DNA of 64,000 bases from Pseudomonas viridiflava (GCF_900585905.1 NZ_UTVH01000116.1:62001-126000); one strand, 5' to 3'. Shown: positions 42,643 to 52,194, counted from the first letter of the stretch. Numbers and translations: made by a program. The notes: a model not told the origin generated them from the sequence alone.

Positions 42643-42677
42643 AAAAAAAAGACGCTCATCGAGAGCGTCTTTTTTTG
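42643..42677 (-). terminator. Rho-independent terminator after dxs
   Basis: GACGCTC (42651-42657) and GAGCGTC (42663-42669) form a stem extended by A/T pairs, flanked by A8 on the left and T7 on the right, so it can work in both directions. It lies 15 bp after the dxs stop. Confidence 0.92.
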
Positions 42678-42691
42678 TCCGGCACGTTCAA

Positions 42692-44587
42692 TCAGCCAAT
42701 CAACACCAGTCGCTCGTTGATTGCCGCTTCGATGCCGGCTTCGTCCAGGCCACATTCGGCCAGCATCTGCGCCGGTTTGGCGTGTTCGACGTAGGCATCC
42801 GGCAGGCCCAGGTGCAGCACTGACTTGAGAATGTTTTCCCGCGCCAGGAACTCGCTGACTGCGGCGCCGGCGCCGCCCATGATCGCGTTTTCCTCCAGCG
42901 TCACCAGCAACTCGTGGTTGGCGGCGGCATCGCGAATGAGAGCTTCGTCGATGGGTTTGACGAAGCGCATATCGATGACTGTGGCGTCGAGCCTGGCAGC
43001 CACCTTCAATGCTTCGCTCAGTTGCACGCCAAACACCAGAATCGCTACACCTTGGCCCTTGCGACGGACCACGCCCTTGCCGATATCGACCGGGCTCAAG
43101 CCTGCATCGATTGTGGCATTGGGTCCGGTGCCGCGTGGGTAGCGCACGGCAGCCGGGCCGTTGTGCAGGTAGCCGGTGTTGAGCAGCAGGCGCAGTTCGT
43201 TTTCGTCGCTGGGTGTCATCACCACGATGCCGGGGATGCAGCGCAGGTAAGACAGATCGAAGCTGCCGGCATGGGTCGGCCCGTCTTCACCCACCAGACC
43301 CGCGCGATCAATGGCGAACAGCACGTCGAGGTTTTGCACGGCCACGTCGTGAATCAGCTGATCGTAGCCGCGTTGCAGGAAGGTGGAGTAGATCGCCACC
43401 ACCGGTTTGGCGCCTTCGCAGGCCATGCCTGCCGCCAGGGTGACAGCGTGCTGCTCGGCAATCGCCACGTCGAAATAGCGCTCGGGGAAGCGCTCGCTGA
43501 AGTCGACCAGGTCCGAGCCTTCTTTCATCGCCGGAGTGATGCCCACCAGCAGTGGGTCCGCTTCGGCCATGTCACAGATCCACTGACCGAACACGCCCGC
43601 GTATTTCGGCCCGCCGATTTTCTTTGGCACGATGGCAGGTGCATCCACCGGTTCAAGCTTGGTGATCGCGTGATAGCCAATAGGATCGACTTCAGCGGGG
43701 GCGAAGCCTTTGCCCTTCTTCGTCACCACGTGCAGGAACTGCGGGCCCTTGAGGTCGCGCATGTTGCGCAGGGTGGCGATCAGGGTGGGCAAGTCATGGC
43801 CGTCGATGGGGCCGATGTAATTCCAGCCCAACTCTTCGAACAGCGTGCCGGGGACCAGCATGCCTTTGGCATATTCTTCGGTGCGTCGAGCAATTTCCCA
43901 GGCGCCGGGCAGGCGTGACAGCACTTTCTTGCTGCCTTCACGCATGCTGCTGTAAGTACGGCTGGAAAGAATCTTGGCCAGATAATTCGACAACCCGCCG
44001 ACGTTGCGCGAGATCGACATGTCATTGTCGTTGAGGATCACCAGCATATTGGCGGCGACTTCAGGCGCGTGGTTCAGCGCTTCGAACGCCATGCCTGCAG
44101 TCAGCGCGCCATCGCCGATCACCGCGATGGACTTGCGCTCGCTGCCCTGCAGGCGTGCGGCAATCGCCATGCCCAGCGCGGCGCTGATGGAGGTGCTTGA
44201 ATGGCCGACGCCAAAGGTGTCGTACTCACTCTCGCTGCGCCGCGGGAAGGCCGCGACACCGTCTTTCTGGCGCAGGGTGTTCATGCGCAGACGGCGACCG
44301 GTGAGGATCTTGTGCGGGTACGCCTGATGGCCAACGTCCCAGACCAGCCGGTCATCCGGCGTGTCGAAGACGTAATGCAGGGCGATGGTCAGCTCGATGA
44401 CACCCAGGCCGGCACCGAAATGTCCGCCGGTCTGACCAACGGAATAGAGCAGCTCCAGGCGCAATTCATCGGCCAGGTCTTCCAGCTCGGCTTCGCCCAG
44501 GCGGCGTAGGCCGTCCGGCGTGTCGGCACGGTCGAGCAATGGCGTGTTCGGTCGCACGCGGGGGAAGTCTTTGAACGTCGTGGGCAT
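42692..44587 (-). CDS. dxs: 1-deoxy-D-xylulose-5-phosphate synthase
   Basis: 631 residues, thiamine-diphosphate enzyme making DXP from pyruvate and glyceraldehyde 3-phosphate, first step of the MEP isoprenoid pathway. Thiamine-binding GDG (158-160) through NDND (186-189), GHSSTSISAALGMA, and the transketolase central motif DRAGLVGEDGPTHAG. Last gene of the xseB-ispA-dxs group. Confidence 0.97.
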   Translation of the reverse strand: MPTTFKDFPRVRPNTPLLDRADTPDGLRRLGEAELEDLADELRLELLYSVGQTGGHFGAGLGVIELTIALHYVFDTPDDRLVWDVGHQAYPHKILTGRRLRMNTLRQKDGVAAFPRRSESEYDTFGVGHSSTSISAALGMAIAARLQGSERKSIAVIGDGALTAGMAFEALNHAPEVAANMLVILNDNDMSISRNVGGLSNYLAKILSSRTYSSMREGSKKVLSRLPGAWEIARRTEEYAKGMLVPGTLFEELGWNYIGPIDGHDLPTLIATLRNMRDLKGPQFLHVVTKKGKGFAPAEVDPIGYHAITKLEPVDAPAIVPKKIGGPKYAGVFGQWICDMAEADPLLVGITPAMKEGSDLVDFSERFPERYFDVAIAEQHAVTLAAGMACEGAKPVVAIYSTFLQRGYDQLIHDVAVQNLDVLFAIDRAGLVGEDGPTHAGSFDLSYLRCIPGIVVMTPSDENELRLLLNTGYLHNGPAAVRYPRGTGPNATIDAGLSPVDIGKGVVRRKGQGVAILVFGVQLSEALKVAARLDATVIDMRFVKPIDEALIRDAAANHELLVTLEENAIMGGAGAAVSEFLARENILKSVLHLGLPDAYVEHAKPAQMLAECGLDEAGIEAAINERLVLIG

Positions 44588-44744
44588 CAGGCGAATCGTT
44601 ATAAGTAAAAGAAGCGGCAGTTTACCTGATGCATCGCATGCTGCCCATGAAGCGCAGTGGTCGATGCCTGGTTAAACCGGTGAGACACCCCTCTCTGACC
44701 GAGTGAATCAGAGCGGGTTCGGAGTAATGCAACGCGAAGGCGCT

Positions 44745-45632
44745 TCAGTTGCGACGCTCGACAATATATCGCGCCAGCTCGCGCAGCGGGTCGGCGGATG
44801 CGTCAAAAGGCCGCAGGGCGTCAATGGCCTGATCGCGCAGTTGCAAGGCGTAGCTGCGCGCGGGCGCAAGGCCCAGCAGCGCCGGATAAGTCGGTTTGTC
44901 GCGGGCGATGTCGGCACCCTGGCGTTTGCCCAGGGTCGCGGTGTCACTGTCGACGTCGAGAATATCGTCCTGCACCTGAAAGGCCAGGCCAATGGCGCGG
45001 GCGTAGACCTTTAGCGCATCAAGCTGCAGCTGGTCGGCCTGACCGCTGGCCAGTGCACCCAGCTGCACGCTGGCTTCGATCAGTGCGCCGGTCTTGTGCC
45101 GGTGCATCAATTCCAGGGCCGGCTGATCCAGCTTGAGCCCGACCGAACCCAGATCAATTGCCTGCCCGCCGACCATCCCCGCCGGGCCCGCCGCCTGAGC
45201 CAGCACGTTGACCATTTGCAGACGAATATCCGCGCTCTGCGCACTCAGCTGCGGCGCCAGCAAGGCGGTGAAGGCGAGGCTTTGCAGGCCGTCACCGGCG
45301 AGAATCGCACAGGCTTCGTCAAACGCCTTGTGGGTGGTGGGCTGGCCCCGGCGCAGGTCGTCGTCATCCATGGCCGGCAGATCGTCATGCACCAGGGAGT
45401 AGGCGTGGATCAACTCCAGCGCGCAGGCTGCGCCGTTGGCGTTTTCAGCCTCGCCACCCAGCGCTTCGCAGGCGGCGTAGGCGAGCAACGGGCGCACGCG
45501 CTTGCCGCCGTTCATCACGCTGTAGCGCATGGCCGCGTAAAGCCTCGCCAGCTCGGGCGAGGGGGCTGCGAACAAACCTTCCAGCGCCGCATTGACGCGG
45601 GCCTGACTCAACGCCAGATAGCTTGCGATCAT
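44745..45632 (-). CDS. ispA: Farnesyl diphosphate synthase
   Basis: 295 residues with both Asp-rich motifs of prenyl synthases: DDLPAMDDDD from 83 and DDILD at 222-226, plus GGKRVRPLL near 42-50. It makes C15 isoprenoid diphosphate for quinones and undecaprenyl carriers. ATG overlaps the xseB stop (ATGA). Confidence 0.97.
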   Translation of the reverse strand: MIASYLALSQARVNAALEGLFAAPSPELARLYAAMRYSVMNGGKRVRPLLAYAACEALGGEAENANGAACALELIHAYSLVHDDLPAMDDDDLRRGQPTTHKAFDEACAILAGDGLQSLAFTALLAPQLSAQSADIRLQMVNVLAQAAGPAGMVGGQAIDLGSVGLKLDQPALELMHRHKTGALIEASVQLGALASGQADQLQLDALKVYARAIGLAFQVQDDILDVDSDTATLGKRQGADIARDKPTYPALLGLAPARSYALQLRDQAIDALRPFDASADPLRELARYIVERRN

Positions 45633-45871
45633 TCGGCTTGTTCCGCGTCGAAAGGCTCTTCCACCAGCTCGCCGTCACGCTCGAGCAGCACCTGAACCTT
45701 CTGCTCGGCCTGCGCCAGCGCGCCCTGGCAATCGCGGGTCAGGCGAATGCCCTGCTCGAAAGCGGTCAGTGAATCTTCCAGTGACAATTCGCCGTTCTCC
45801 AGCCGCTCTACCAGCGTTTGCAGATCAGCGAGAGACTGTTCGAAATCCAGTGCAGCTTTCTTGCGGGCCAT
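45629..45871 (-). CDS. xseB: Exodeoxyribonuclease VII small subunit
   Basis: 80 residues, the usual XseB length: FEQSLADLQTLVERLENGELSLEDSL is the family signature, followed by a helical C-terminus. Partner of XseA in single-strand DNA degradation. Preceded by a 585-bp gap with a receptor remnant. Confidence 0.95.
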   Translation of the reverse strand: MARKKAALDFEQSLADLQTLVERLENGELSLEDSLTAFEQGIRLTRDCQGALAQAEQKVQVLLERDGELVEEPFDAEQAE

Positions 45872-46088
45872 GGGCGCTATTCCGGTAGAGGTTGAACCGG
45901 CGCGACACTAGCAGAGCCCGGCCTCAGGGGCAAATGGGCGGGGTCCCAGGGCTGTTTTACCGCGAGGCTGCGTTACTCGACACTCATCTGGAACAAACAA
46001 ACCTCGTGTCTCCTGCCTTGTCACGCAGCAGAGCAGATTCCGACGCGGCCGCGATGAAGCGGGAGCAGACCCTGGGCCGCCCCGCGAG

Positions 46089-46200
46089 TCAGAAATCGCC
46101 GCGCAAGGTCAGCATGTAGCTGCGCGGATCGCCGAACTTGGCAGCCTGCGCTGCAAATGGGTCTGTGCCCGCAGTAGAGCAGTATTGCCTGGCCAGTCTG
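46089..46200 (-). pseudogene. Remnant of the 3' end of a TonB-dependent receptor gene
   Basis: On the minus strand one frame ends FGDPRSYMLTLRGDF followed by a stop, the typical last strand and terminal Phe of a TonB-dependent siderophore receptor. About 30 codons upstream read plausibly, then the frame is lost. Another stretch to 46440 may be further debris but is not identifiable. It occupies the gap between xseB and the helical-repeat effector and suggests a receptor gene was deleted when accessory DNA came in. Confidence 0.5.
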
Positions 46201-46456
46201 CGGGACCCACTGACCCCTTCTGACCACGCGCTGTGATCAAGGTCGTCCATCTTGACCATCACATGCTGTATGGGGGTTTTTTGATATCCCTACGCATCAA
46301 GCGCGTGGATGAAGGCCACGTGCTGCGGGTGGCGCGCGGATGCAAACACAATGTCGTGAAGGATGGGGAAAGGTACGTTCGCTCCCTGCGAATACTGCGT
46401 GTTCAAACCACTTCATGCTTCGCAGGTCAGGCATAACGCTGAAGATTTACATCTGC

Positions 46457-48364
46457 TCATGCCATGTGCTCGGTTAAAGCGTGCAATGCTTTGAGGTGAT
46501 TGTCGATGGATAGTGTTTGTGCACAGTCGATCAAGGGCCCTCTGTGTTTGCCTTGTATGCTGGCGAGGCCTTCAATGGCCTGGGTTTTGGTTTCTTCATC
46601 ATTCATGTTTGATGTAGCATTAACTAACACGTCACGTTGACTGTCGGTGAGGTGCGCATTGCCCCTTCCTAAGCTTGCTATGGCCTCGGCTTGGTTAGCT
46701 TCATTTTCCATGGTTACTGCCGCATCAACTAACTTGCTACGTTGACTGTCGTTGAGGTGTGCGATAGCTTTTGTTAAATTTGCCATAGCCCAGCTTTTTT
46801 CTGTCTCATCCTCCATTGCAAGCGTAACCGTTACCAGCTGGTCGCGCTGGGGTAAGGTAAGCGACCCGATTGCTGTGCCTAGATTGGAAATGCCAATCGC
46901 TTTATCTTCATCGTTCATCTCCATCATGGCTTCAAATAGTGAGGTATGTTGATCCTCTGTGAGACATTCCTGGTTTTTAATCAACCCGGTCAGCGCATCA
47001 CGCCTGTGCTCTTCTGCCGTCAATGCCAGTGTGGCGCTCACCAAACGGTCCCTGTCACGGCTATTGAGGTGTGGCAAGCCATTGGCGAGCCCCTCGATGG
47101 CACGACTTAAATGTGCTTGCGTTGGAATGGCTAACGCGTCATTGACCAAGTTGTGGTGCACACGATCACCCGTAGGAGGGGGCAAGGATTTGAGCTGTGC
47201 GCCGCACGCGTAAATAAATCCCGCCTTGTATTGATCAGTAAAGTGCGCTGTTTTTGAGGTTAATTGAGCGAGTACTGCAGTGTATTGAGTGTTATCAAAT
47301 TTGACCAGGCTATGGGTAAGTTCACTGATAACCCGAGCTCGACCATCAAGGTCAGTTAGGGAAAAGGCGGCCTCTATCAATGAGTTCTGTTCTGCTGGGT
47401 GCATTGAAGCCAGGTGAGGGCCTAAAGCATGGAGTGTATCGGTAAGAAACTCTTCATCTTCAATGGTTAAGGCCGCTTGGGCGAGCCTCGTATATTGAGA
47501 AGGTTTCAGGGCGTTGGGCTGCTGGGCCAGCCCGCAGATAGCATTCCGGCTATGATCGGCGTCCTCAAGAAGCAAGGTGGTGTCGAACAACGCTTTTTTC
47601 CTATCATCATGCAGCGAGTGCAAGCCTTTTCCGAAATGCAGAATGGCCAGACTTTTAGCGTCGTTTTCCATCTTCAGGATGGTGTCTACCAAGTCGCGAT
47701 GTTGTTCAGGATCAAGCACATGCAGCCCTGAACCCATGCTGCCTATCATGTCACCTATATACGCTTCCAGGTAGGGTTCATCAAACGTGATCGCGAAATC
47801 AACAAGTGCCTTGCGCTCTGCCTTGCTTAATGCGGGCAGCCGACTTGCCCATTCAACAAGAGCTCCCAGCTTGTGGACGTCATGATGATCCGAAAGCGCC
47901 ATGTTCAAGGCCTCCCTCCTTCGGGTTGGATTAACCAGTTGGAGAGTTGAAAGAGCACAGGTGCTTAGGCTTTCAAGAGGCAATCCATGTACGGCATCAA
48001 AAATTTTTTTATTCAGTTCACGTCTGGATACGTTTTTTTTATCATTTACGATAATCGCACACATGTGCTTGTTTGCCGCCATCAATGCTTCAATAGTCCT
48101 CGCGCCCTGAAGCATATTGCGATTGGCTTGTACTTCGCGGCTTACAGCTTCTTGTAGCTCTACAGGCAAATCAGCTAACCTGAAGGGCGATATGGGCACT
48201 GCCGGCCGCGGGGTTCCAGGTGCTCGGTGTTTGGTTGCAGCCACCGTAGTTGTTTTTTTTGTGCCGGCATCAGGGGGCAACCTATTGACCTCGCCTGCGG
48301 ACCCGTGATCTTGATTCGTAGGCGGGTGCAGTATGGTGCGTCCACCTGGAAACTGGATGGCCAT
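46457..48364 (-). CDS. Candidate type III effector made of ~36-residue helical repeats, HrpL-regulated
   Basis: 635 residues from ATG 48364 behind AGGAG; the start is fixed by the hrp box at 48398-48425. The N-terminal ~65 residues are Pro/Thr/Gly-rich and unstructured. After a Leu-rich domain (~65-165), about a dozen repeats of 33-38 residues follow to the C-terminus, each of the form L-x2-x-QR-x2-LV-x-A-x3-M-x2-E-x7-AI-x2-L (for example LTDSQRDVLVNATSNMNDEE and LNDSQRSKLVDAAVTMENEA). They should stack as an ARM/HEAT-like solenoid, the architecture of protein-binding effectors such as Xanthomonas XopN or Ralstonia SKWP proteins, but I see no direct family match. Notably A+T-richer than the core genes. 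Confidence 0.82.
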   Translation of the reverse strand: MAIQFPGGRTILHPPTNQDHGSAGEVNRLPPDAGTKKTTTVAATKHRAPGTPRPAVPISPFRLADLPVELQEAVSREVQANRNMLQGARTIEALMAANKHMCAIIVNDKKNVSRRELNKKIFDAVHGLPLESLSTCALSTLQLVNPTRRREALNMALSDHHDVHKLGALVEWASRLPALSKAERKALVDFAITFDEPYLEAYIGDMIGSMGSGLHVLDPEQHRDLVDTILKMENDAKSLAILHFGKGLHSLHDDRKKALFDTTLLLEDADHSRNAICGLAQQPNALKPSQYTRLAQAALTIEDEEFLTDTLHALGPHLASMHPAEQNSLIEAAFSLTDLDGRARVISELTHSLVKFDNTQYTAVLAQLTSKTAHFTDQYKAGFIYACGAQLKSLPPPTGDRVHHNLVNDALAIPTQAHLSRAIEGLANGLPHLNSRDRDRLVSATLALTAEEHRRDALTGLIKNQECLTEDQHTSLFEAMMEMNDEDKAIGISNLGTAIGSLTLPQRDQLVTVTLAMEDETEKSWAMANLTKAIAHLNDSQRSKLVDAAVTMENEANQAEAIASLGRGNAHLTDSQRDVLVNATSNMNDEETKTQAIEGLASIQGKHRGPLIDCAQTLSIDNHLKALHALTEHMA

Positions 48365-48397
48365 ATACGTAACTCCTGTCATTAAGATTAACCATCT

Positions 48398-48425
48398 TGA
48401 GTGGCAAACCCTGCCATGGAGTTCC
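48398..48425 (-). promoter_or_regulatory. hrp box of the helical-repeat effector gene
   Basis: Minus strand GGAACT (48425-48420), 15-nt spacer, CCACTCA (48404-48398). It fits GGAACC/T-N15/16-CCACNNA and lies 34 bp before the ATG. Confidence 0.88.
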
Positions 48426-49001
48426 AAAATGCAGCGGTGAGCGCACCTGGCCTACCTGCTGCGGCCGTGACACCGCTTAGGCACTGGCCTGCGGCGGGGT
48501 AGGTTACGCTCTAGCCAGTCCAGGCTGGCTGTCACGCCCTTGCCGGCTGGACTGAAGCCGAGCCGGTTGATCGGCAGTGACCTTGGCGGTATTAGCCAAG
48601 CGCGCGTATTGAGATAGCGCTCGCGCTGCAGATCATGCTTTTTGGTATCAAGCCAGATTCGGGTTCCCGTAGGCCTACTCGCTTGCCCTGTCTATTTCTA
48701 AAGCAAGTCGGCATCAGCAGTAGAAAAAAGGCTTGCGTTGGTTTTTGGTTCCGTTGCTCCCCAAACCCCATTTTCAAGCTGCACAGGTCTGCCCTGCGAC
48801 CTGTCACTGGGCCAGGGCTTTTCAAGCGTAAGAAAACTCCTTCAGATATTTGCGTAATTCATTACGGCTTTCCCCTACAGCGCCCGCAGCTTGCGGCCAC
48901 GCATGTCGCTACCGTCTTCAGCGCACTGCGAGCCTTTGTTGCGCCGAGTGTTCTGGAGGACTGCTCCAGGTTTTTGATCGACTTGATTGGGGGAGCTTTC
49001 A
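48426..49001. other. 576-bp intergenic stretch, no convincing gene
   Basis: Frames on both strands are open (48635-49078 plus, 48592-48825 minus), but their composition is Arg/Pro/Cys-rich and no ribosome site or family is seen. The right end holds the ribosome site for the regulator at 49002. Confidence 0.5.
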
Positions 49002-49913
49002 ATGCAGCGCATACAGGACATACGCACCACGCTTCAGGTCAGCCAGGCGGATTTCGCCAAGGCACTGGGTGTGTCTGAAGACCTTGTCACTCGCTGGGAG
49101 CAGGGCAGTGCCGAGCCCGATATTCCTTCGCTCAGGCATATCGCAACGCTGCTCGGCACCAGCGCCGATGCCTTGATGGAGTACGACCTGAGCGGCCGCA
49201 GGATGGCCTCCAGGCACTGGTTCCCCGGTGACCATCCGCTAATGGACGGCTACTGGGGTTACCTGGGCCTGCAACTGCCGGGTCGCGACAATTGCACCTG
49301 GTACCCGATCAGTCAGGGCGAGCATGCGCTGATCGGCGACGCACTGGGCGTAGAACATGACGAGCCGCAGTGGCTGGTGGTCAGCACGCTCAATAATCGC
49401 AAGCTGGTGATCAATCCCGAGCTGATCCGCCGCATCCGGCTGGTGAGCGACGACCCGGCTGATCGCCCCCACGACGATGCCTGGGAAATGGGCTGGGACG
49501 AGGCGGCAGGCATGTTGCCGGAGCTGTACCGCGCGCTGAACGAGTACTATCTGGACGACTACGCGTTCAGGGCCTGCAACTCCCTGGAAACCCAACGCCT
49601 CATCCCGAAGCTCATCAGCCGCTACGACCTCGACGAAAAAACAGTGACGCAGCTGACCGCCAGTTGCTCAGTCCACCTGGCCAGCGGCGCCACTGTGGTG
49701 CTGCGTGTCGCCAACGCCGACCTCTACAACTTCGTCCTCGACGCCTACAGTGGCATGCCTCTGGGCATCAACCTCAGCGGCCCTGACACCGGTGAGCAAA
49801 ACGTCTTCTCGCCGATGCATGTAGCGCTGGTGGAGATCCCGTTGCTGCAGTACGAAGAAGCCGAGAGTGAGGCTTCGGCGGAGATGGAAGAGAGCGAGGC
49901 TGGCTACGCATAG
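49002..49913 (+). CDS. Xre-type helix-turn-helix transcriptional regulator with a C-terminal sensing domain
   Basis: 303 residues from ATG 49002 behind GGGGGAGC. Residues 1-62 are a Cro/C1 helix-turn-helix (IRTTLQVSQADFAKALGVSE, WEQGSAEPDIPSLRHIATLL). The remainder is a soluble domain of unknown type with WYPISQGEHALIGDALGVEH and MHVALVEIPLLQYEEAE, ending in an acidic tail. No target site was identified. Convergent with the SDR gene. Confidence 0.85.
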   Translation: MQRIQDIRTTLQVSQADFAKALGVSEDLVTRWEQGSAEPDIPSLRHIATLLGTSADALMEYDLSGRRMASRHWFPGDHPLMDGYWGYLGLQLPGRDNCTWYPISQGEHALIGDALGVEHDEPQWLVVSTLNNRKLVINPELIRRIRLVSDDPADRPHDDAWEMGWDEAAGMLPELYRALNEYYLDDYAFRACNSLETQRLIPKLISRYDLDEKTVTQLTASCSVHLASGATVVLRVANADLYNFVLDAYSGMPLGINLSGPDTGEQNVFSPMHVALVEIPLLQYEEAESEASAEMEESEAGYA

Positions 49914-50008
49914 GCAGGAGAGTGTGGCGGCATGGGCTCATCCATTACTCTAACAGCCGGTCAGACAGACGAGGCTGAGAGTGATCTTGTTTGCGCGAGG
50001 GATACACG

Positions 50009-50779
50009 TCACCAGACGATGGGCTTGTCGTTCCAGTCCCAGAATGTCCCGCTGTCGGCCGGTCCGTGTGCGCCTGCCAGGGCAATGATGCGATCCGCCG
50101 AGAACGCCGGTGCGAACAGCTGCCCATCCGGTACATTCCCCTGGAATGGCTGAGACAGCTGCGTGTCCGTCGTGCCTGGGTGGATGGCCAGGACGGTCGA
50201 AGCCGGGTTCAGGCGTTTCAATTCGATGCTGGCCGTGTGCAGCAACTGGTTGAGCGCTGCTTTACTGGCCCTGTAGCTGTACCAGCCACCCAGGCGGTTA
50301 TCGCCGATGGAACCAACTCTCGCGGAAAGCGCCACGAAGGTAGCAGGTTGCTTGCGCAATAACGGGAGCAGGTGCTTAAGCATCAGGATCGGCGCAAAGG
50401 TGTTGGTTGCGAAGCTTGCTTGCAGGCTCGCGAGTGTCAGCTGTGCCAGGCCCTTCTCTGCTTTTGCGCCGTCCTGATGAAGAATACCCAGGGTGCTGAT
50501 GACGAGGTGCAGATGCTCGCATCCCTCAAGCGTCTCGCTCACAAGTGTTTCGAGGGATGGCTCGTCGCGCGCATCGCAGTCGACTCGTTTCAGGCGTTGG
50601 CCATGGTGTTCGGCAAGGGTTGCCAGCTCTGTGGAGGTGGTGGCCTTTCGCGCCACAGCCCAGACTTCGGCCACATCGTCGCGAGCGAGTAACGCCGCGC
50701 ACAGTGCCAGGCCGATACCTCGGCTGGCGCCGCCGATCAGCACGTTAGCCTTGCTGTTCAGTCCGGGTATCAAATTCAT
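50009..50779 (-). CDS. Short-chain dehydrogenase/reductase
   Basis: 256 residues from ATG 50779 behind AAAGGTG. Rossmann cofactor motif GGASRGIG (16-23), a Ser in LSARVGSIGD and Tyr-x3-Lys in YSYRASKAALNQLL near residue 170, all SDR catalytic elements; FATNTFAPILMLKHLLP is the usual central helix. Substrate unknown. It is divergent from the Lrp-type regulator gene, which may control it. Confidence 0.9.
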   Translation of the reverse strand: MNLIPGLNSKANVLIGGASRGIGLALCAALLARDDVAEVWAVARKATTSTELATLAEHHGQRLKRVDCDARDEPSLETLVSETLEGCEHLHLVISTLGILHQDGAKAEKGLAQLTLASLQASFATNTFAPILMLKHLLPLLRKQPATFVALSARVGSIGDNRLGGWYSYRASKAALNQLLHTASIELKRLNPASTVLAIHPGTTDTQLSQPFQGNVPDGQLFAPAFSADRIIALAGAHGPADSGTFWDWNDKPIVW

Positions 50780-51055
50780 GGGGCACCTTTGGGAGCATGG
50801 CTGAAGTCCATATCGACTTCGGGGCAAGGCATTACGTTCAGGTCAGTGTTTGTGTGCAAAAAGGAAGGCGTCGCCGCAGGCGTTTGATCGACTGCAGAGA
50901 CGTAGAATCTGGAAGGATTTGAATCACCTGAGAGGCATCTCTGAAAAATGGCTTTTCGAAGAGCATTTATAGCGCGACCTGAGTACGATTGGCCGACTCG
51001 AAACGGGGTTGGGATGAAAATCTGCTATCGAAAAGACAGGTGTGGGGGCGGCAGG

Positions 51056-51472
51056 GTGGACAAGGTTGATGAGCAGATTATTGCGGCCCTGAAGGATGAC
51101 GCCAGGGTCAGCCTGGCGCAGCTTGCGCGACAGGTGCACAAGTCGCGCACGGCGGTGGAATCGCGTGTCCAGAAGCTGATCGACAAGGGCATCATCCTGG
51201 GCTTCACCATCAATGTGGCCGAGGACGAGGAGGCGCAGCAATCGGCGTTCCTGATGCTCAGGCTCAACGGCAGCAGCTGCCATCTGGTGTTCCCGCAGAT
51301 CTACCAGTTTCGCGAGGTGGTGCATGCCTACTCGCTGTTTGGCGATGTCGACATGATGCTTGACGTCAGATACCGCAACTTTGAAGAACTGATGGTCTTC
51401 AAGGAAAACTTGCTGAGAATCGAGCAGATCAACGAGGTGGTGGTGAACCCGGTGCTCAAGGCCTGGCGCTAG
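51056..51472 (+). CDS. Lrp/AsnC-family transcriptional regulator
   Basis: 138 residues from GTG 51056, where the family's usual beginning (VDKVDEQIIAALKDDARVSL) sets in; an ATG at 51014 would add 14 residues and the frame is open further up. N-terminal helix-turn-helix (~15-50: LAQLARQVHKSRTAVESRVQ) and C-terminal RAM ligand domain (YSLFGDVDMMLDVRYRNFEE). Such proteins respond to amino acids. It is convergent with the end of the oxidase/ATP-grasp operon (41 bp gap) and divergent from the SDR gene. Confidence 0.87.
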   Translation: MDKVDEQIIAALKDDARVSLAQLARQVHKSRTAVESRVQKLIDKGIILGFTINVAEDEEAQQSAFLMLRLNGSSCHLVFPQIYQFREVVHAYSLFGDVDMMLDVRYRNFEELMVFKENLLRIEQINEVVVNPVLKAWR

Positions 51473-51512
51473 GCGTAGCCACCACCTGGTCAGGCGGTGG
51501 CGGATTCAGCGC

Positions 51513-52190
51513 TCAGGCGTGGTCGTGAACCGTTTCGAGAAAGTGGTGATTGAGCGCCGGCATTCGCTGACGCAGGGTGTCCACCAGCTCTTCGATGACC
51601 GCCTGGTTGAACGCCAGTGACGTGTCGTCATGCCCCAGCACCACCACCAGCAGGCTGGATGAATCCTTGGTCAGCCTGAAGTCGTGGGCATCGGCGTCCA
51701 CCTTGCCGATGCTTGCCAAAGGCACGTCGCCACAGGTGTAGACAATATCCCCTGCCGGAATCTCGACAGTCTTCTTGGCGAACAGCGGGCGGAATGCCTG
51801 TGGCTTATCAGAGCGCATGACGTAAATATCATCCTGCTGATGATAGGTGTGCACACCGATGCTCACCCCGTGCCGGATCGCCACGGCGTTATAGGCATCG
51901 ACAATGTTATTGATGGGGTGCACGCCCTTGGCGATGAAGCGGCGCAGCAGCTTTTCGTTGGCACTGACGGTATTTTCATAACCCAGCTTTCTGAGCTGTT
52001 TGGCAAAGCCGTCATAAATCAGGTTCGAGTCCAGCTCGTTCAGGTGCGACGCAACGTGATTGAGGTTGCTTTGCAGGACGCTGACGAAGCTGGTGTCGTC
52101 AGACACCGTGATGTCTTCGATCACGGCGGCACACGCATTATTGATACCCAGATCACTGGCGGACTTGCGGATGATCAAACGACTGTTCAT
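51513..52190 (-). CDS. B3/4-domain protein (tRNA-editing-like)
   Basis: 225 residues from ATG 52190. It resembles free-standing B3/4 domains, related to the editing domain of phenylalanyl-tRNA synthetase beta: PINNIVDAYNAVAIRHGVSIGVHTYHQ in the first half and AGDIVYTCGDVP with SLLVVVLGHDDTS in the second are the conserved core. Homologues are thought to act on mischarged aminoacyl-tRNA or bind amino-acid-like ligands. Last gene of the operon, 4 bp after the ATP-grasp gene. In this context, protection against misincorporation of a non-protein amino acid made by the pathway is a reasonable inference, unproven. Confidence 0.85.
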   Translation of the reverse strand: MNSRLIIRKSASDLGINNACAAVIEDITVSDDTSFVSVLQSNLNHVASHLNELDSNLIYDGFAKQLRKLGYENTVSANEKLLRRFIAKGVHPINNIVDAYNAVAIRHGVSIGVHTYHQQDDIYVMRSDKPQAFRPLFAKKTVEIPAGDIVYTCGDVPLASIGKVDADAHDFRLTKDSSSLLVVVLGHDDTSLAFNQAVIEELVDTLRQRMPALNHHFLETVHDHA

Positions 52191-52194
52191 AGGC

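Noticed and set aside
48635..49078. 147-codon plus-strand frame before the Xre regulator
   Set aside because: Overlaps the regulator start in another frame, with unnatural composition.
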